From positions 85,772 to 149,771 of the forward strand of contig NZ_JAHHQJ010000007.1 in NCBI RefSeq assembly GCF_020026455.1: a stretch of 64,000 nt of DNA, written 5' to 3'. The DNA comes from Alistipes sp. GTDB lineage: Bacteria; Bacteroidota; Bacteroidia; Bacteroidales; Rikenellaceae. Shown piece by piece: positions 43,090 through 51,045 of the stretch (the stretch's first letter is position 1; the number at the start of each line of letters is the position of its first letter). A program made the position numbers and the translations under genes. The notes beneath the pieces are model-generated. The model had not been told where the DNA came from. It saw nothing but the letters and a program-made list of their open reading frames with translations, and did not search any database.

Positions 43090-43128
43090 ACATGGGGCAG
43101 ACCCTCAGGTCCGCCCCATGTATTTTCG
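43090..43128 (+). terminator. Terminator of the mre-PAP2 run
   Basis: ACATGGGGC and GCCCCATGT form the base of a hairpin, with AGACC/GGTC continuing the stem, followed by ATTTTC. It sits 5 bp past the PAP2 stop. Confidence 0.8.
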
Positions 43129-43139
43129 TGCCGCTTCCC

Positions 43140-43616
43140 TCACAGGAACGATCGCAACTGCGCCGCGCGGCGCAGCTGCCCGGCCGTCACTCCGTCCTTC
43201 ACCGAAGCCGGAATCTCCACCCCCGCATAGACCGAGACGATGCCGTCCTTCAGTGCCCGGAGCCGCAGCTCGCGCTTCGTCATTTTTTCAACCGCATAGC
43301 TGCTGTCCCAGGGTGTACCGTCGGCATAGCTCCCCGAGAGCACCTGCCCGGTCCCGGGCTCGTTGCCCAGGGTGTAGGTCCCGGAGAAGCGGGCATATCC
43401 GAAGGTCCCGATACTCTGGTAGAGGGTAAACGTTCCCCCTTCGCCGAGTTGCAGGTAGACCGAGCCGGCCAGGGCCGTGCCGTCCTTCCAGTGGGTCAGC
43501 ATCCAGCCGTCGTAGTTCGCCTCGATCTCGCCGCCCTTGTTCGAGCCGCAGCCGGCAGCCAGCAGGCACACAACCGCTGCGGCCGCCACGGCAAAAAGCC
43601 TCAATCCGATTTTCAT
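43140..43616 (-). CDS. Small lipoprotein, lipocalin-like
   Basis: This 158-residue protein starts MKIGLRLFAVAAAAVVCLL with a lipobox (LAAGC, Cys23). A segment of beta-strands follows: WMLTHWKDGTALAGSVYLQL, TFTLYQSIGTFGYARFSGTY and LSGSYADGTPWDSSYAVEK. The pattern (W-L, strands of Tyr/Phe, GxY-L, DG-PW-SSY) resembles the lipocalin-like DUF families of Bacteroidota lipoproteins. Function is unknown. It has its own promoter at 43659 and faces the divergent rubrerythrin-like gene. Confidence 0.75.
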   Translation of the reverse strand: MKIGLRLFAVAAAAVVCLLAAGCGSNKGGEIEANYDGWMLTHWKDGTALAGSVYLQLGEGGTFTLYQSIGTFGYARFSGTYTLGNEPGTGQVLSGSYADGTPWDSSYAVEKMTKRELRLRALKDGIVSVYAGVEIPASVKDGVTAGQLRRAAQLRSFL

Positions 43617-43658
43617 ACCCAAGACCGTCCTGCTCCTGGTTTGCGCAAGGACGGATTA

Positions 43659-43666
43659 CAAATATA
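43659..43666 (-). promoter_or_regulatory. -7 element for the lipoprotein gene
   Basis: The minus strand reads TATATTTG, 43 bp before the start at 43616. Confidence 0.6.
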
Positions 43667-43787
43667 GGAATTGCAAGCCGAAAACCAAAGCAGAGCTGCA
43701 AAAATAGCCCGCCGGCAGATGGAAGCGGCGCCCGTTGGCACAAAAAATGCACGCTCCGGACTGCGGCTTTTCCACCGGCAACACATT

Positions 43788-44441
43788 ATGAAACGGCGTC
43801 TCGGTCTGATCCTCCTGTTATTTGCGGCATCGGCAGGCATTCTTGTCTGGCTGTACTACGCTGCAACGCGCGAACCCCGTTTGCCCAGAAATTCGCCCTA
43901 TGCCGAAACGATCGCCGATCTGAACGCCTGCTGCCGCCGCAAGCACGTCAAATCGGTGCAATACGACCATTTCGCAGGCATCGCGGCCGACGAAAGGCGC
44001 CACACGGCCGAACGCCTGTTCCGGGCCATGGCCTTCTCCGAGCGGCTGCAGGAGAACAACTGCGCGACGGCAATCCTCCACCTCGGAGGTCATTACACGC
44101 CCCCGGAAAGGGTCTCGATCTTCGACGGCACGACCGACGGCAACCTCGAACGGAGCATCGCCTACGAACGGCAGTCCCACACCGGGAGCTTCGGAGCCGA
44201 CATCCGCCGGGCGATGGAGCGCGGCAACCGCTATGCGGCGCGCCTCCTGATCTGGGCCTCGGCCGGCGACATGCGCCACCTCGCCCTGCTGGAGCGCTGC
44301 CGGCGGGAGGACTGCAAGGTCACGGACACGGGCCGGTTCGCCGTCTGCCCGAACTGCGGCAACCTCTACCCGGCGGAATATGCGGTCTGGTACTGCCCGG
44401 CCTGTCTGACGGAGGGTAAAAGATTCGTCCGGTTCGAGTGA
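43788..44441 (+). CDS. Membrane-anchored rubrerythrin-like protein
   Basis: This 217-residue protein begins with one transmembrane helix, MKRRLGLILLLFAASAGILV. A ferritin-like helical region follows with partial di-iron motifs: ADERRHTAERLF (ExxH), LERSIAYERQSH and GDMRH (DxxH in place of ExxH). The C-terminus is a rubredoxin-type knuckle, CPNC (Cys187, 190) and CPAC (Cys203, 206). The first rubrerythrin glutamate is not evident (NACCRRKH), so peroxidase activity is uncertain. An envelope-facing or membrane-tethered electron-transfer role is inferred. Soluble rubrerythrins lack this anchor. Confidence 0.72.
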   Translation: MKRRLGLILLLFAASAGILVWLYYAATREPRLPRNSPYAETIADLNACCRRKHVKSVQYDHFAGIAADERRHTAERLFRAMAFSERLQENNCATAILHLGGHYTPPERVSIFDGTTDGNLERSIAYERQSHTGSFGADIRRAMERGNRYAARLLIWASAGDMRHLALLERCRREDCKVTDTGRFAVCPNCGNLYPAEYAVWYCPACLTEGKRFVRFE

Positions 44442-44468
44442 CCCACACCCCGCGGGGCAACGAACGAA

Positions 44469-44508
44469 GCGAGGCACGAATCGCGGGAATCCCCGGTTCG
44501 TGCCTCGC
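44469..44508. repeat. 12 bp inverted repeat between convergent genes
   Basis: GCGAGGCACGAA (44469-44480) and TTCGTGCCTCGC (44497-44508) are exact complements around a 16 nt loop. No T run follows, so it is not a classic terminator, though it lies between the ends of two convergent genes. Confidence 0.8.
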
Positions 44509-44542
44509 AGGTACAAGGGCCCAAGGCCCGTAAGGTCAACGG

Positions 44543-45268
44543 TTACTCTTCGTCGGCGTCCTTCATGGTGTGGTATACGTTCACCACATCGTCGTCCTCC
44601 TCGAGCTTCTCGACCAGTTTCTCGACCGATTCGCGGCCTTCGGCGTCCAACTCCTTCACATCGGTGGGGATACGCACCGACTCACCCGACACGATCTCGA
44701 ATCCCTTGTCGTCGAGGCACTTCTGGATGGAACCGAACGATTCGTAGGGAGCATAAACCGTGATGCCGTCCTCCTCGGCGTAGAACTCGTCGACTCCCAG
44801 GTCGATCATCTCCAGCTCGAGTTCCTCGGGATCGACACCCTCGGCGGCGCGGAACTTGAAGACGCATTTGTGGTCGAACAGGAAGCCCACCGAGCCGCTG
44901 TTGCCCAGCGTGCCGCCGCATTTGTTGAAATACATGCGCACGTTGGCCACGGTGCGGTTGGTATTGTCGGTGGCCGTTTCGACCAGAAAGGCAATGCCGT
45001 GCGGGCCGTATCCCTCGTAGATCACCTCCTTGTAGTCGGCGGCATCCTTCTCGGTGGCACGCTTGATGGCTCGTTCGATGTTCTCCTTGGGCATGTTCTC
45101 GGCCTTGGCGTTCTGGATCAAAATGCGCAGGCGGGTGTTGCCCGACGGATCGGAACCTCCGGCTTTGACGGCGATCTCGATCTCTTTACCCAATTTGGTG
45201 AAGGTGCGGGCCATGTGACCCCAGCGTTTCATTTTTCGCGCCTTGCGATACTCAAAGGCTCTTCCCAT
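44543..45268 (-). CDS. YebC/PmpR family regulatory protein
   Basis: This 241-residue protein begins MGRAFEYRKARKMKRWGHMA and holds the YebC hallmarks FTKLGKEIEIAVKAGGSDP, NMPKENIERAIKRA, YEGYGPHGIAFLVETATDN and MYFNKCGGTLGNSGSVGFLF. Some members bind DNA, while others act on stalled polyproline ribosomes. Which applies here cannot be told. It has its own promoter, divergent from the VOC gene. Confidence 0.95.
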   Translation of the reverse strand: MGRAFEYRKARKMKRWGHMARTFTKLGKEIEIAVKAGGSDPSGNTRLRILIQNAKAENMPKENIERAIKRATEKDAADYKEVIYEGYGPHGIAFLVETATDNTNRTVANVRMYFNKCGGTLGNSGSVGFLFDHKCVFKFRAAEGVDPEELELEMIDLGVDEFYAEEDGITVYAPYESFGSIQKCLDDKGFEIVSGESVRIPTDVKELDAEGRESVEKLVEKLEEDDDVVNVYHTMKDADEE

Positions 45269-45305
45269 AAAATTATCGGTTTTTCGGATTTTTTCATTTG
45301 TGCTG

Positions 45306-45313
45306 CAAAGGTA
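45306..45313 (-). promoter_or_regulatory. -7 element for yebC-family gene
   Basis: The minus strand reads TACCTTTG, 38 bp before the start at 45268. Confidence 0.65.
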
Positions 45314-45354
45314 TAAAATTCGGAGTTAAAAATTAAAGATTAAAAATTAAAAAT

Positions 45355-45362
45355 TACTTTTG
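45355..45362 (+). promoter_or_regulatory. -7 element for the VOC-Sua5-thioesterase operon
   Basis: TACTTTTG ends 24 bp before the ATG at 45387. It follows an AT-rich tract of repeated TTAAAAATTAAA words (45326-45356). Confidence 0.6.
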
Positions 45363-45386
45363 TACCGGATAAAAATACTTGAAGCT

Positions 45387-45767
45387 ATGGAGATCAAAAG
45401 TCGTTTCGACCATTTCAACATCAACGTAACGGACCTCAACCGCAGCATCGCCTTCTACGCCAAGGCCCTCGGGCTGCGGGAAACAGGCCGCAAAGAGGCC
45501 TCCGACGGAGGATTCACGCTGGTCTACCTGGGCGACGGGCAAAGCCCCTTCCGCCTGGAGCTCACCTGGCTGCGCGACCACGCCGCCACACCCTACGAAC
45601 TGGGCGAAAACGAGAGCCACCTCTGCATGCGCGTGGCGGGCGACTACGACGCCGTGCGCGAATACCACCGCGCGATGGGGTGCGTCTGCTACGAAAACAC
45701 CGACATGGGACTCTACTTCATCAACGATCCCGACGACTACTGGATCGAAATTCTCCCCCAGGAGTAA
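45387..45767 (+). CDS. VOC family protein (lactoylglutathione lyase-like)
   Basis: This 126-residue protein begins MEIKSRFDHFNINVTDLNRS. It has the two beta-alpha-beta-beta-beta modules of the vicinal oxygen chelate fold, with metal-type ligands His8 (DHFNINV), Glu after RLELTWL, His in ESHLCMRV and Glu in DYWIEILPQ. The pattern matches glyoxalase I-like enzymes. Detoxification of methylglyoxal is possible, but the substrate is not proven. A weak in-frame start nine codons upstream overlaps the promoter. The Sua5/YrdC gene follows after 5 bp. Confidence 0.88.
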   Translation: MEIKSRFDHFNINVTDLNRSIAFYAKALGLRETGRKEASDGGFTLVYLGDGQSPFRLELTWLRDHAATPYELGENESHLCMRVAGDYDAVREYHRAMGCVCYENTDMGLYFINDPDDYWIEILPQE

Positions 45768-45772
45768 CCGCC

Positions 45773-46354
45773 ATGCAGACGCCAACCGAAATGCAGCAGG
45801 AGGTCGACCGGGCTGTGCGCACGATGCGCGCGGGCGGCATCATCCTCTACCCCACCGACACGGTCTGGGGACTGGGCTGCGACGCCACGTGTGCCACCGC
45901 CGTGGAGCGGATATACAAACTCAAGCAGAGCGGGAACAAGAAGTCGATGCTCGTGCTGTGCGCCTCGGCCGACATGATCGTCCGCTACGTCAACAAGGCC
46001 CCGGGCATCGCCTTCGAGGTGATGGAGCTGGCCACCTCGCCCCTGACGGCCATCCTGCCGGGTGCCGCGGGGCTTGCCGAGAACCTCATCCCCGACGAAG
46101 GGACGCTCGGCGTGCGCATCCCCGACCATGAATTCTGCCGCCGGATGCTCCGCGCCCTGGGACGGCCAATCGTCTCGACCTCGGCCAACATCTCGGGCGA
46201 AACGACGCCCGTGGGGCTGCAGGACGTGGCCCGCGAGATCATCGACGGCGTGGATTTCGTCGTCAACCCCCGTTTCGAAGGCAAACCGACCCGCAAGGCC
46301 TCGTCGATCATCGCGTTCGGCGAAGACGGCGAGGTGAAAATCATCCGCGAATAA
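45773..46354 (+). CDS. L-threonylcarbamoyladenylate synthase (Sua5/YciO/YrdC)
   Basis: This 193-residue YrdC-domain protein has YPTDTVWGLGCDAT, the KxR-type region IYKLKQSGNKKSM, LGVRIPDHEFCRR and GRPIVSTSANISGE. TsaC/YrdC enzymes make threonylcarbamoyl-AMP for the t6A tRNA modification. The protein is YrdC-only, without the Sua5 C-terminal domain. The start at 45773 is preferred over an in-frame one inside the VOC gene. Spacing of 5 bp before and 1 bp after indicates a three-gene operon. Confidence 0.92.
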   Translation: MQTPTEMQQEVDRAVRTMRAGGIILYPTDTVWGLGCDATCATAVERIYKLKQSGNKKSMLVLCASADMIVRYVNKAPGIAFEVMELATSPLTAILPGAAGLAENLIPDEGTLGVRIPDHEFCRRMLRALGRPIVSTSANISGETTPVGLQDVAREIIDGVDFVVNPRFEGKPTRKASSIIAFGEDGEVKIIRE

Positions 46355-46355
46355 G

Positions 46356-46760
46356 ATGGCGTACACGCTCGAAACCCCGATTCAGAAGCGGTTCTCCGAT
46401 GTGGACCCCTTCCAGCACGTGAACAACGTCGCGCAGCAGATGTACTTCGACGTGGGCAAGTCGGAATTCTTCGAGAAGGTATTGAACGAGGAGGTGCTGC
46501 TCGCAGACCTGCGCATCCTTACCGCCTCGACTTCGACCTCCTATCTGGGGCAGATCAGGATGCACGACCCCGTGCGGGTGACAACCACGTGCGAACGGGT
46601 GGGGACAAAGAGCCTGACGCTCTTCCAGCAGCTGCTCGTCGGCGACCAGGTCCGCAGCGAAAGCCGCTCGGTGATGGTCGTATTCGACTTCGCGGCCCAG
46701 CGGAGCCAACCCGTTCCCGACGTCTGGCGCAAACGGCTGCTGGCCGATCAGCTCCCCTGA
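46356..46760 (+). CDS. Acyl-CoA thioesterase (4HBT hot-dog fold)
   Basis: This 134-residue protein begins MAYTLETPIQKRFSDVDPFQ. The motif FSDVDPFQHVNNVAQQMYF is the 4HBT active-site pattern (Asp17 and the HVNN helix), as in YbgC/FadM-type thioesterases. It hydrolyses acyl-CoA thioesters of unknown chain. Its end overlaps the convergent EamA gene by 13 bp. Confidence 0.9.
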   Translation: MAYTLETPIQKRFSDVDPFQHVNNVAQQMYFDVGKSEFFEKVLNEEVLLADLRILTASTSTSYLGQIRMHDPVRVTTTCERVGTKSLTLFQQLLVGDQVRSESRSVMVVFDFAAQRSQPVPDVWRKRLLADQLP

Positions 46761-47683
46761 CCTCCGTCGCCACGCAGTTCCGGCCGGCCATGGCGCACGT
46801 AATACTTATAGCCGACCGCCACGAGGACGACGCCTGCGAAGATGAAGACCGAGGCCGTGATGTTCGTGGCATCGAAATGCGCCTGTCCGCGCGTAATGGC
46901 CAGGATACCCGCGATCACCGGCTGGATGTAGCGGTAGAGGGCCGTGTGCACCGAGGTCAGTTTCTCCGTGCCGCGGTAGAGCAGGTACATGGGCAGGACG
47001 GTTCCCAGGATGAGGATATAGCCCAGTTCGGCCTGTGCAAACAGCGGAAGTCGCAGGAAGGGCACGTGGTCGATGTATTTCCAGAAGAAGGGCGCCGTTA
47101 TGGCCAGCCCGATGATGTAATACCACCCCATCACGACCAGCGTGCCCAGCTTCTCCAGCTGCGGCTTGATGATCACCGTATTGACGGCGATGGCCACCAC
47201 GGCCGCCAGCACGAGCAGGTTGCCCAGTGCGCGACTGCCGCGGGCGAGCGAGAAGCCGTCGCCGAAAATCAGTATCCCGGCACCGACAAGGGCGCAAACC
47301 ACCCCCACGACCCGAGCCCCGACATACTTGTGCGGGGAGATCAGGTGATCCATGATCAGCGTGAAGGCCGGGCCGAGAGTGGCGATGACCGAGGCGTCGA
47401 TGGGTGTGGTGTAGGACGCTCCCCAGAGCAGCATGTACATCCAGCCGTAGACGATCAGGATCGCGACGATCAGGATATTGCCCGCATCGTGCCACGTGAT
47501 GCGGTAGGAGTAGCGCGAGAACAGAGCGAAGGGAACGAAGAAAACCGCCGCCGAAAGCACCTGCAACATGAATATCTGCTGGAAATCGAGGAAATTGCGC
47601 GTGAGGGAGACGTAGAACGAAAAATTCGCTCCGAAAAAAACGTTGGCGAAAACCAGATCGAGATTATAGCGCGTTTTACCCAC
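46748..47683 (-). CDS. EamA/DMT family transporter
   Basis: This protein of about 311 residues has ten hydrophobic helices in two EamA repeats, with LDLVFANVFFGANFSFYVSL near the start, TPIDASVIATLGPAFTLIM ending the first repeat and ALYRYIQPVIAGILAIT in the second. DMT carriers export small metabolites; the substrate is unknown. The start is uncertain: a GTG at 47683 or a TTG at 47701 (6 codons longer). It is divergent from a second EamA gene, and the last 13 bp overlap the thioesterase gene. Confidence 0.85.
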   Translation of the reverse strand: MGKTRYNLDLVFANVFFGANFSFYVSLTRNFLDFQQIFMLQVLSAAVFFVPFALFSRYSYRITWHDAGNILIVAILIVYGWMYMLLWGASYTTPIDASVIATLGPAFTLIMDHLISPHKYVGARVVGVVCALVGAGILIFGDGFSLARGSRALGNLLVLAAVVAIAVNTVIIKPQLEKLGTLVVMGWYYIIGLAITAPFFWKYIDHVPFLRLPLFAQAELGYILILGTVLPMYLLYRGTEKLTSVHTALYRYIQPVIAGILAITRGQAHFDATNITASVFIFAGVVLVAVGYKYYVRHGRPELRGDGGQGS

Positions 47684-47722
47684 AAAAAGAATCCGGGGCA
47701 ATTATCGCACCGAATTTTACCG

Positions 47723-47730
47723 TATATTTG
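47723..47730 (+). promoter_or_regulatory. -7 element for the second EamA gene
   Basis: TATATTTG lies 108 bp before the start at 47838. Confidence 0.55.
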
Positions 47731-47837
47731 CCACGGCCAAAAGCCGGAATACGGGACCGGAGGCCGAAATTGGGATTCGGAAACGGATCGGCGTCCGACC
47801 CGCCTCAAAGCCCCGCATCCCGAGCGGGTTACGAAAG

Positions 47838-48785
47838 ATGGACAAAGGAAAACTGAAAGGACATGCGGCCCTGTGGGTCGCCAACATCGTCTGGGGGCTC
47901 AACGCCCCGATCGGCAAAAGCGTGCTCTGGTCCGAGACCAACCCCGGAGGGGTCAACCCTTTTGCGCTGAGCGTCTACCGCATGGCGGGCGCGGCCCTGC
48001 TGTTCTGGACCGCCTCCCTGCTGCTGCCCCGCGAACGGGTCGCCCCGCGCGACATCGGGCTGCTGCTGCTGGCCTCCGTCTTCGGCATCCAGCTCAACCA
48101 GATGCTGTTCCTGTGGGGGCTGTCACTCACCTCGCCCATCGACACGTCGATCATCGCCACGGTGGTCCCCGTGCTGACGATGGTGCTGGCGACGCTCTTC
48201 CTGCGCGAGCCGATCACGTGGCTGAAGGCCGGGGGTGTCTTTCTGGGATGCGCCGGAGCGCTGATCCTGATTCTCGCAAGCCAGCACGGCACAGGTCACT
48301 CGTCGAGCGTCACGGGCGACGTGCTGTGTCTCATCAGCGCCGTGAGCTATGCCACCTACCTCACGGCCTTCCGCAACGTAATCGTCCGCTACTCGCCCGT
48401 GACGGCGATGAAGTGGATGTTCCTCTTTGCCGCCATAGTCGCCGTGGTGATCTACCACGGTCCGCTGACCGCGGTCGACTACGCCGGTCTGACACCCCGG
48501 ACCTGGGCCGGAATCGGCTACGTCGTGGTCTGCTCCACGTTCCTCTCCTACCTGATGGTTCCCATCGGCCAGCAATACCTGCGGCCCACGGTCGTATCGA
48601 TGTACAACTACGTGCAGCCCGTCGTGGCGGTGCTGTTCACCGTGGCGCTCGGACTCGACACGTTCGGATTCACCAAGGCCGGAGCCGCGCTGTGCGTCTT
48701 CGTGGGGGTATGGCTGGTGACCAAGTCGAAATCCCGGGCGCAGCTCGACGCCGACCGTCTGAAAGGCGGCAAAGGCGCCAATTAG
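47838..48785 (+). CDS. EamA/DMT family transporter
   Basis: This 315-residue inner-membrane carrier begins MDKGKLKGHAALWVANIVWG, the DMT N-terminus, with SPIDTSIIATVVPVLTMVLA in the first repeat and VVSMYNYVQPVVAVLF in the second. It is a distant paralogue of the divergent transporter at 46748. The two could have related substrates, but no pathway gene nearby identifies them. Confidence 0.9.
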   Translation: MDKGKLKGHAALWVANIVWGLNAPIGKSVLWSETNPGGVNPFALSVYRMAGAALLFWTASLLLPRERVAPRDIGLLLLASVFGIQLNQMLFLWGLSLTSPIDTSIIATVVPVLTMVLATLFLREPITWLKAGGVFLGCAGALILILASQHGTGHSSSVTGDVLCLISAVSYATYLTAFRNVIVRYSPVTAMKWMFLFAAIVAVVIYHGPLTAVDYAGLTPRTWAGIGYVVVCSTFLSYLMVPIGQQYLRPTVVSMYNYVQPVVAVLFTVALGLDTFGFTKAGAALCVFVGVWLVTKSKSRAQLDADRLKGGKGAN

Positions 48786-48954
48786 CCCCGGACGGCAGGG
48801 GCCGACACCCCGCACTCGATCGTGCGAACACACCACCGCCCCGCATCATGCTCCGACGGGACGGACAAAACAGAAAGGCGAACCGGGCACCCAAACCCGA
48901 ATTCAAATCCGAAAAGCGGGCCCAAAACGAAAAGGTGCCCCCGGATAGCACACC
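48786..48954. other. Gene-free spacer after the EamA gene
   Basis: The spacer contains A/C-rich, loosely repeating words (ACCCAAACCCGAA, ATCCGAAAAGCGGG, CCCAAAACGAAAAGG). No gene is seen. Confidence 0.5.
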
Positions 48955-48986
48955 CGAAAAAGAAAGACGAACCCCGTGGGTTCGCC
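48955..48986 (-). terminator. Terminator of pdxJ-SGNH-cca
   Basis: CGAACCC and GGGTTCG (48968-48974 and 48978-48984) form a stem. On the minus strand it is followed by CTTTCTTTTTC. Confidence 0.7.
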
Positions 48987-50387
48987 TTATTTGCTGACGC
49001 GGGTCAGTCCCCGCTCGGCGGCCAGCCGCTCCATCAGAGCATGGGCCGCGTCGTATTCGTTCGGAATTTCGCCGTCGAGAATGGCATTCTTGATGATCTC
49101 CTTCATGTCGCCGATCACGCGCCCCGGGCCGATGCCGTAGGTCTCCATGATCAGCTCGCCCGTGATCGGAGGCTGGAAATTGCGGATGCGGTCGCGCTCC
49201 TCCAGATCCTTCATCTTGCGGCGCACCAACTCGAAATTGGCCAGATAGCGTTTCACCTTGGCGTCGATCCCCGACGTGATGTCGGCCTCGCACAGCGTCA
49301 TCAGCGCCTCCACATCGTCGCCCGCCTCGAACAGCAGCCGCCGCACGGCCGAGTCGGTCACCAGATCCTCCGAGAGGATGATGGGCCGCAGGTGGAGGAA
49401 CACGAGTTTCTGTACGAACTTCATGTGCTCGTTGAGCGGGAGTTTCAACTGGCGGAAAATCGCCGGCACCATTTTCGAGCCGAGCACCTCGTGGCCGTGA
49501 AAGGTCCAGCCGACCCGGGGATCGTAGGCCTTCGTGAGCGGCTTGGCGATGTCATGCAGCACGGCGGCCCAGCGCAGCCACAGGTCGCCGCTGCGGCGCG
49601 CCACGTTGTCCACGACCTTGAGCGTATGGATGAAATTGTCCTTATGGGCATGGCGGCCCCGCTTCTCCACCCCCTTGAGGTTGTGCATCTCGGGGAAAAT
49701 CCGCTCCAGGAGGCCGGTGAGCTCCAGCAGTTCGAAGCCCATCGAAGGGACGGGCGAGAGGACTATCTTGTTGAGTTCGGTGACGATGCGTTCGCGCGAG
49801 ACGATGCGGATGCGGTCGGCATTGCGGCGGATCGCCTCGAAGGTCTCGTCCTCGATGGTGAAGCCCAGCTGCGAGGCGAACCTGACGGCACGCATCATGC
49901 GCAGGGGGTCGTCGGAGAAGGTGACGTCGGGATCGCACGGCGTGCGGATGATGCACTCATCGAGGTCCGACATCCCGTCGAAGGGATCGACCAGCTCGCC
50001 GAACGTGGCTCCGTTCAGCGACCACGCCATGGCGTTGATCGTGAAGTCGCGCCGCCGCTGGTCGTCCGCCAGCGTACCGGGTTCGACCTCGGGTTTGCGC
50101 GAATTGCGGGTATAGGACTCGCGGCGCGCACCCACGAACTCGACTTCGACATCCCGGGCACGGACCATCGCCGTGCCGAAGGTCTTGAAGACCGAGACCT
50201 TCGCCTTCAGCTCGCGCGCGAGCGCCTCGGCCAGCGCAATGCCGCTGCCCACGACCACCACGTCGATGTCGGTCGACGGCCGCCGCAGGTAGTAGTCGCG
50301 CACATAGCCGCCGACAACGAAAGCCTGCACGCCCTGCTCGTCGGCAAGGCGCGAAATACGCCGGAATATGGGATTCGACAACGGCAC
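48987..50387 (-). CDS. CCA-adding / poly(A) polymerase family nucleotidyltransferase
   Basis: This 466-residue protein has a GTG start at 50387, 4 bp after the SGNH stop. Residues 1-150 are the class II nucleotidyltransferase domain: FVVGGYVRDYYLRRPSTDID with the metal aspartates of DID, and DDQRRRDFTINAMAWSL. A central RNA-binding region follows (DDPLRMMRAVRFASQLGF). An HD domain is present near residues 255-330 (LRWAAVLHDIAKPLTKAYDP). It probably repairs the tRNA 3' CCA end; poly(A) polymerase activity is the alternative. Last gene of pdxJ-SGNH-cca. Confidence 0.93.
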   Translation of the reverse strand: MPLSNPIFRRISRLADEQGVQAFVVGGYVRDYYLRRPSTDIDVVVVGSGIALAEALARELKAKVSVFKTFGTAMVRARDVEVEFVGARRESYTRNSRKPEVEPGTLADDQRRRDFTINAMAWSLNGATFGELVDPFDGMSDLDECIIRTPCDPDVTFSDDPLRMMRAVRFASQLGFTIEDETFEAIRRNADRIRIVSRERIVTELNKIVLSPVPSMGFELLELTGLLERIFPEMHNLKGVEKRGRHAHKDNFIHTLKVVDNVARRSGDLWLRWAAVLHDIAKPLTKAYDPRVGWTFHGHEVLGSKMVPAIFRQLKLPLNEHMKFVQKLVFLHLRPIILSEDLVTDSAVRRLLFEAGDDVEALMTLCEADITSGIDAKVKRYLANFELVRRKMKDLEERDRIRNFQPPITGELIMETYGIGPGRVIGDMKEIIKNAILDGEIPNEYDAAHALMERLAAERGLTRVSK

Positions 50388-50391
50388 GCGG

Positions 50392-51045
50392 CTACTTCAC
50401 ATGTTGTTTGATCGCATCCCGCCACACCACGTAACCCTCGCCCGTCAGGTGCAGTCCGTCGTTGGTGTAGCGACGGTCCAGCCGCCCCTCGTGGTCGGCC
50501 AGCGCCCCCCAGACATCAAGGTAGGTGACTTCCTTCTCGTCACACAGCGCTTCGAGCCGCTTGTTCAGCGACACGATCAGGCCTCCGTGCTCGTAGTGCT
50601 TCCTGAACTTGGCGAACGACTCGCCGTTGACGGGCAGGATGCTCTGCACGTAGATCTTCGTCCAGCGCGATTCGGTCTGGAAGCGGTCGATCAACCGGGC
50701 CACGTTGGCCACGATTTCGTCGGGCGAAATGCCGGCCGCCAGGTCGTTGACCCCGATCATCAGAAATAGTTTCTTGGGATGTCCCCCGACAATCGGGTCG
50801 AGACGCTCGAGCAGCCACCCCGAACGGTCGCCGCTGATGCCGCGGTTCTTGATGTGGCGGTTGTTGAACAGCTCGGCCCACTCGCAACCGTCGGTGATCG
50901 AGTTGCCCAGGAAGACGATGTCGCTCGAATAGACCGGGAGCACCTCGAAAAGGCTGCGCCGCTGGAGATTGTATTCGTTCTGCGCAACGGCCGTGCACAC
51001 GGCAAGCAGCGCGGCGGCAAGGGTCAGGATCCGTTTCATAGTCAT
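50392..51045 (-). CDS. Secreted SGNH/GDSL hydrolase (small)
   Basis: This 217-residue protein begins MTMKRILTLAAALLAVCTAV, a signal peptide with cleavage after AVA. SGNH blocks are clear: IVFLGNSITDGCEW (nucleophile Ser), NRGISGDRSGWLLERLD, MIGVNDLAAG (block III GxND) and TNDGLHLTGEGY (Asp-His). It is likely an esterase of the acetylxylan/glycan type, acting outside the cytoplasm. The start ATG overlaps the pdxJ stop as ATGA. Its presence between pdxJ and cca has no functional explanation that I can see. Confidence 0.9.
   Translation of the reverse strand: MTMKRILTLAAALLAVCTAVAQNEYNLQRRSLFEVLPVYSSDIVFLGNSITDGCEWAELFNNRHIKNRGISGDRSGWLLERLDPIVGGHPKKLFLMIGVNDLAAGISPDEIVANVARLIDRFQTESRWTKIYVQSILPVNGESFAKFRKHYEHGGLIVSLNKRLEALCDEKEVTYLDVWGALADHEGRLDRRYTNDGLHLTGEGYVVWRDAIKQHVK

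Noticed and set aside
46589..48997. An 800-codon open frame across the EamA region
   Set aside because: It covers genes with strong homology on both strands, and its translation is low-complexity with no domain.
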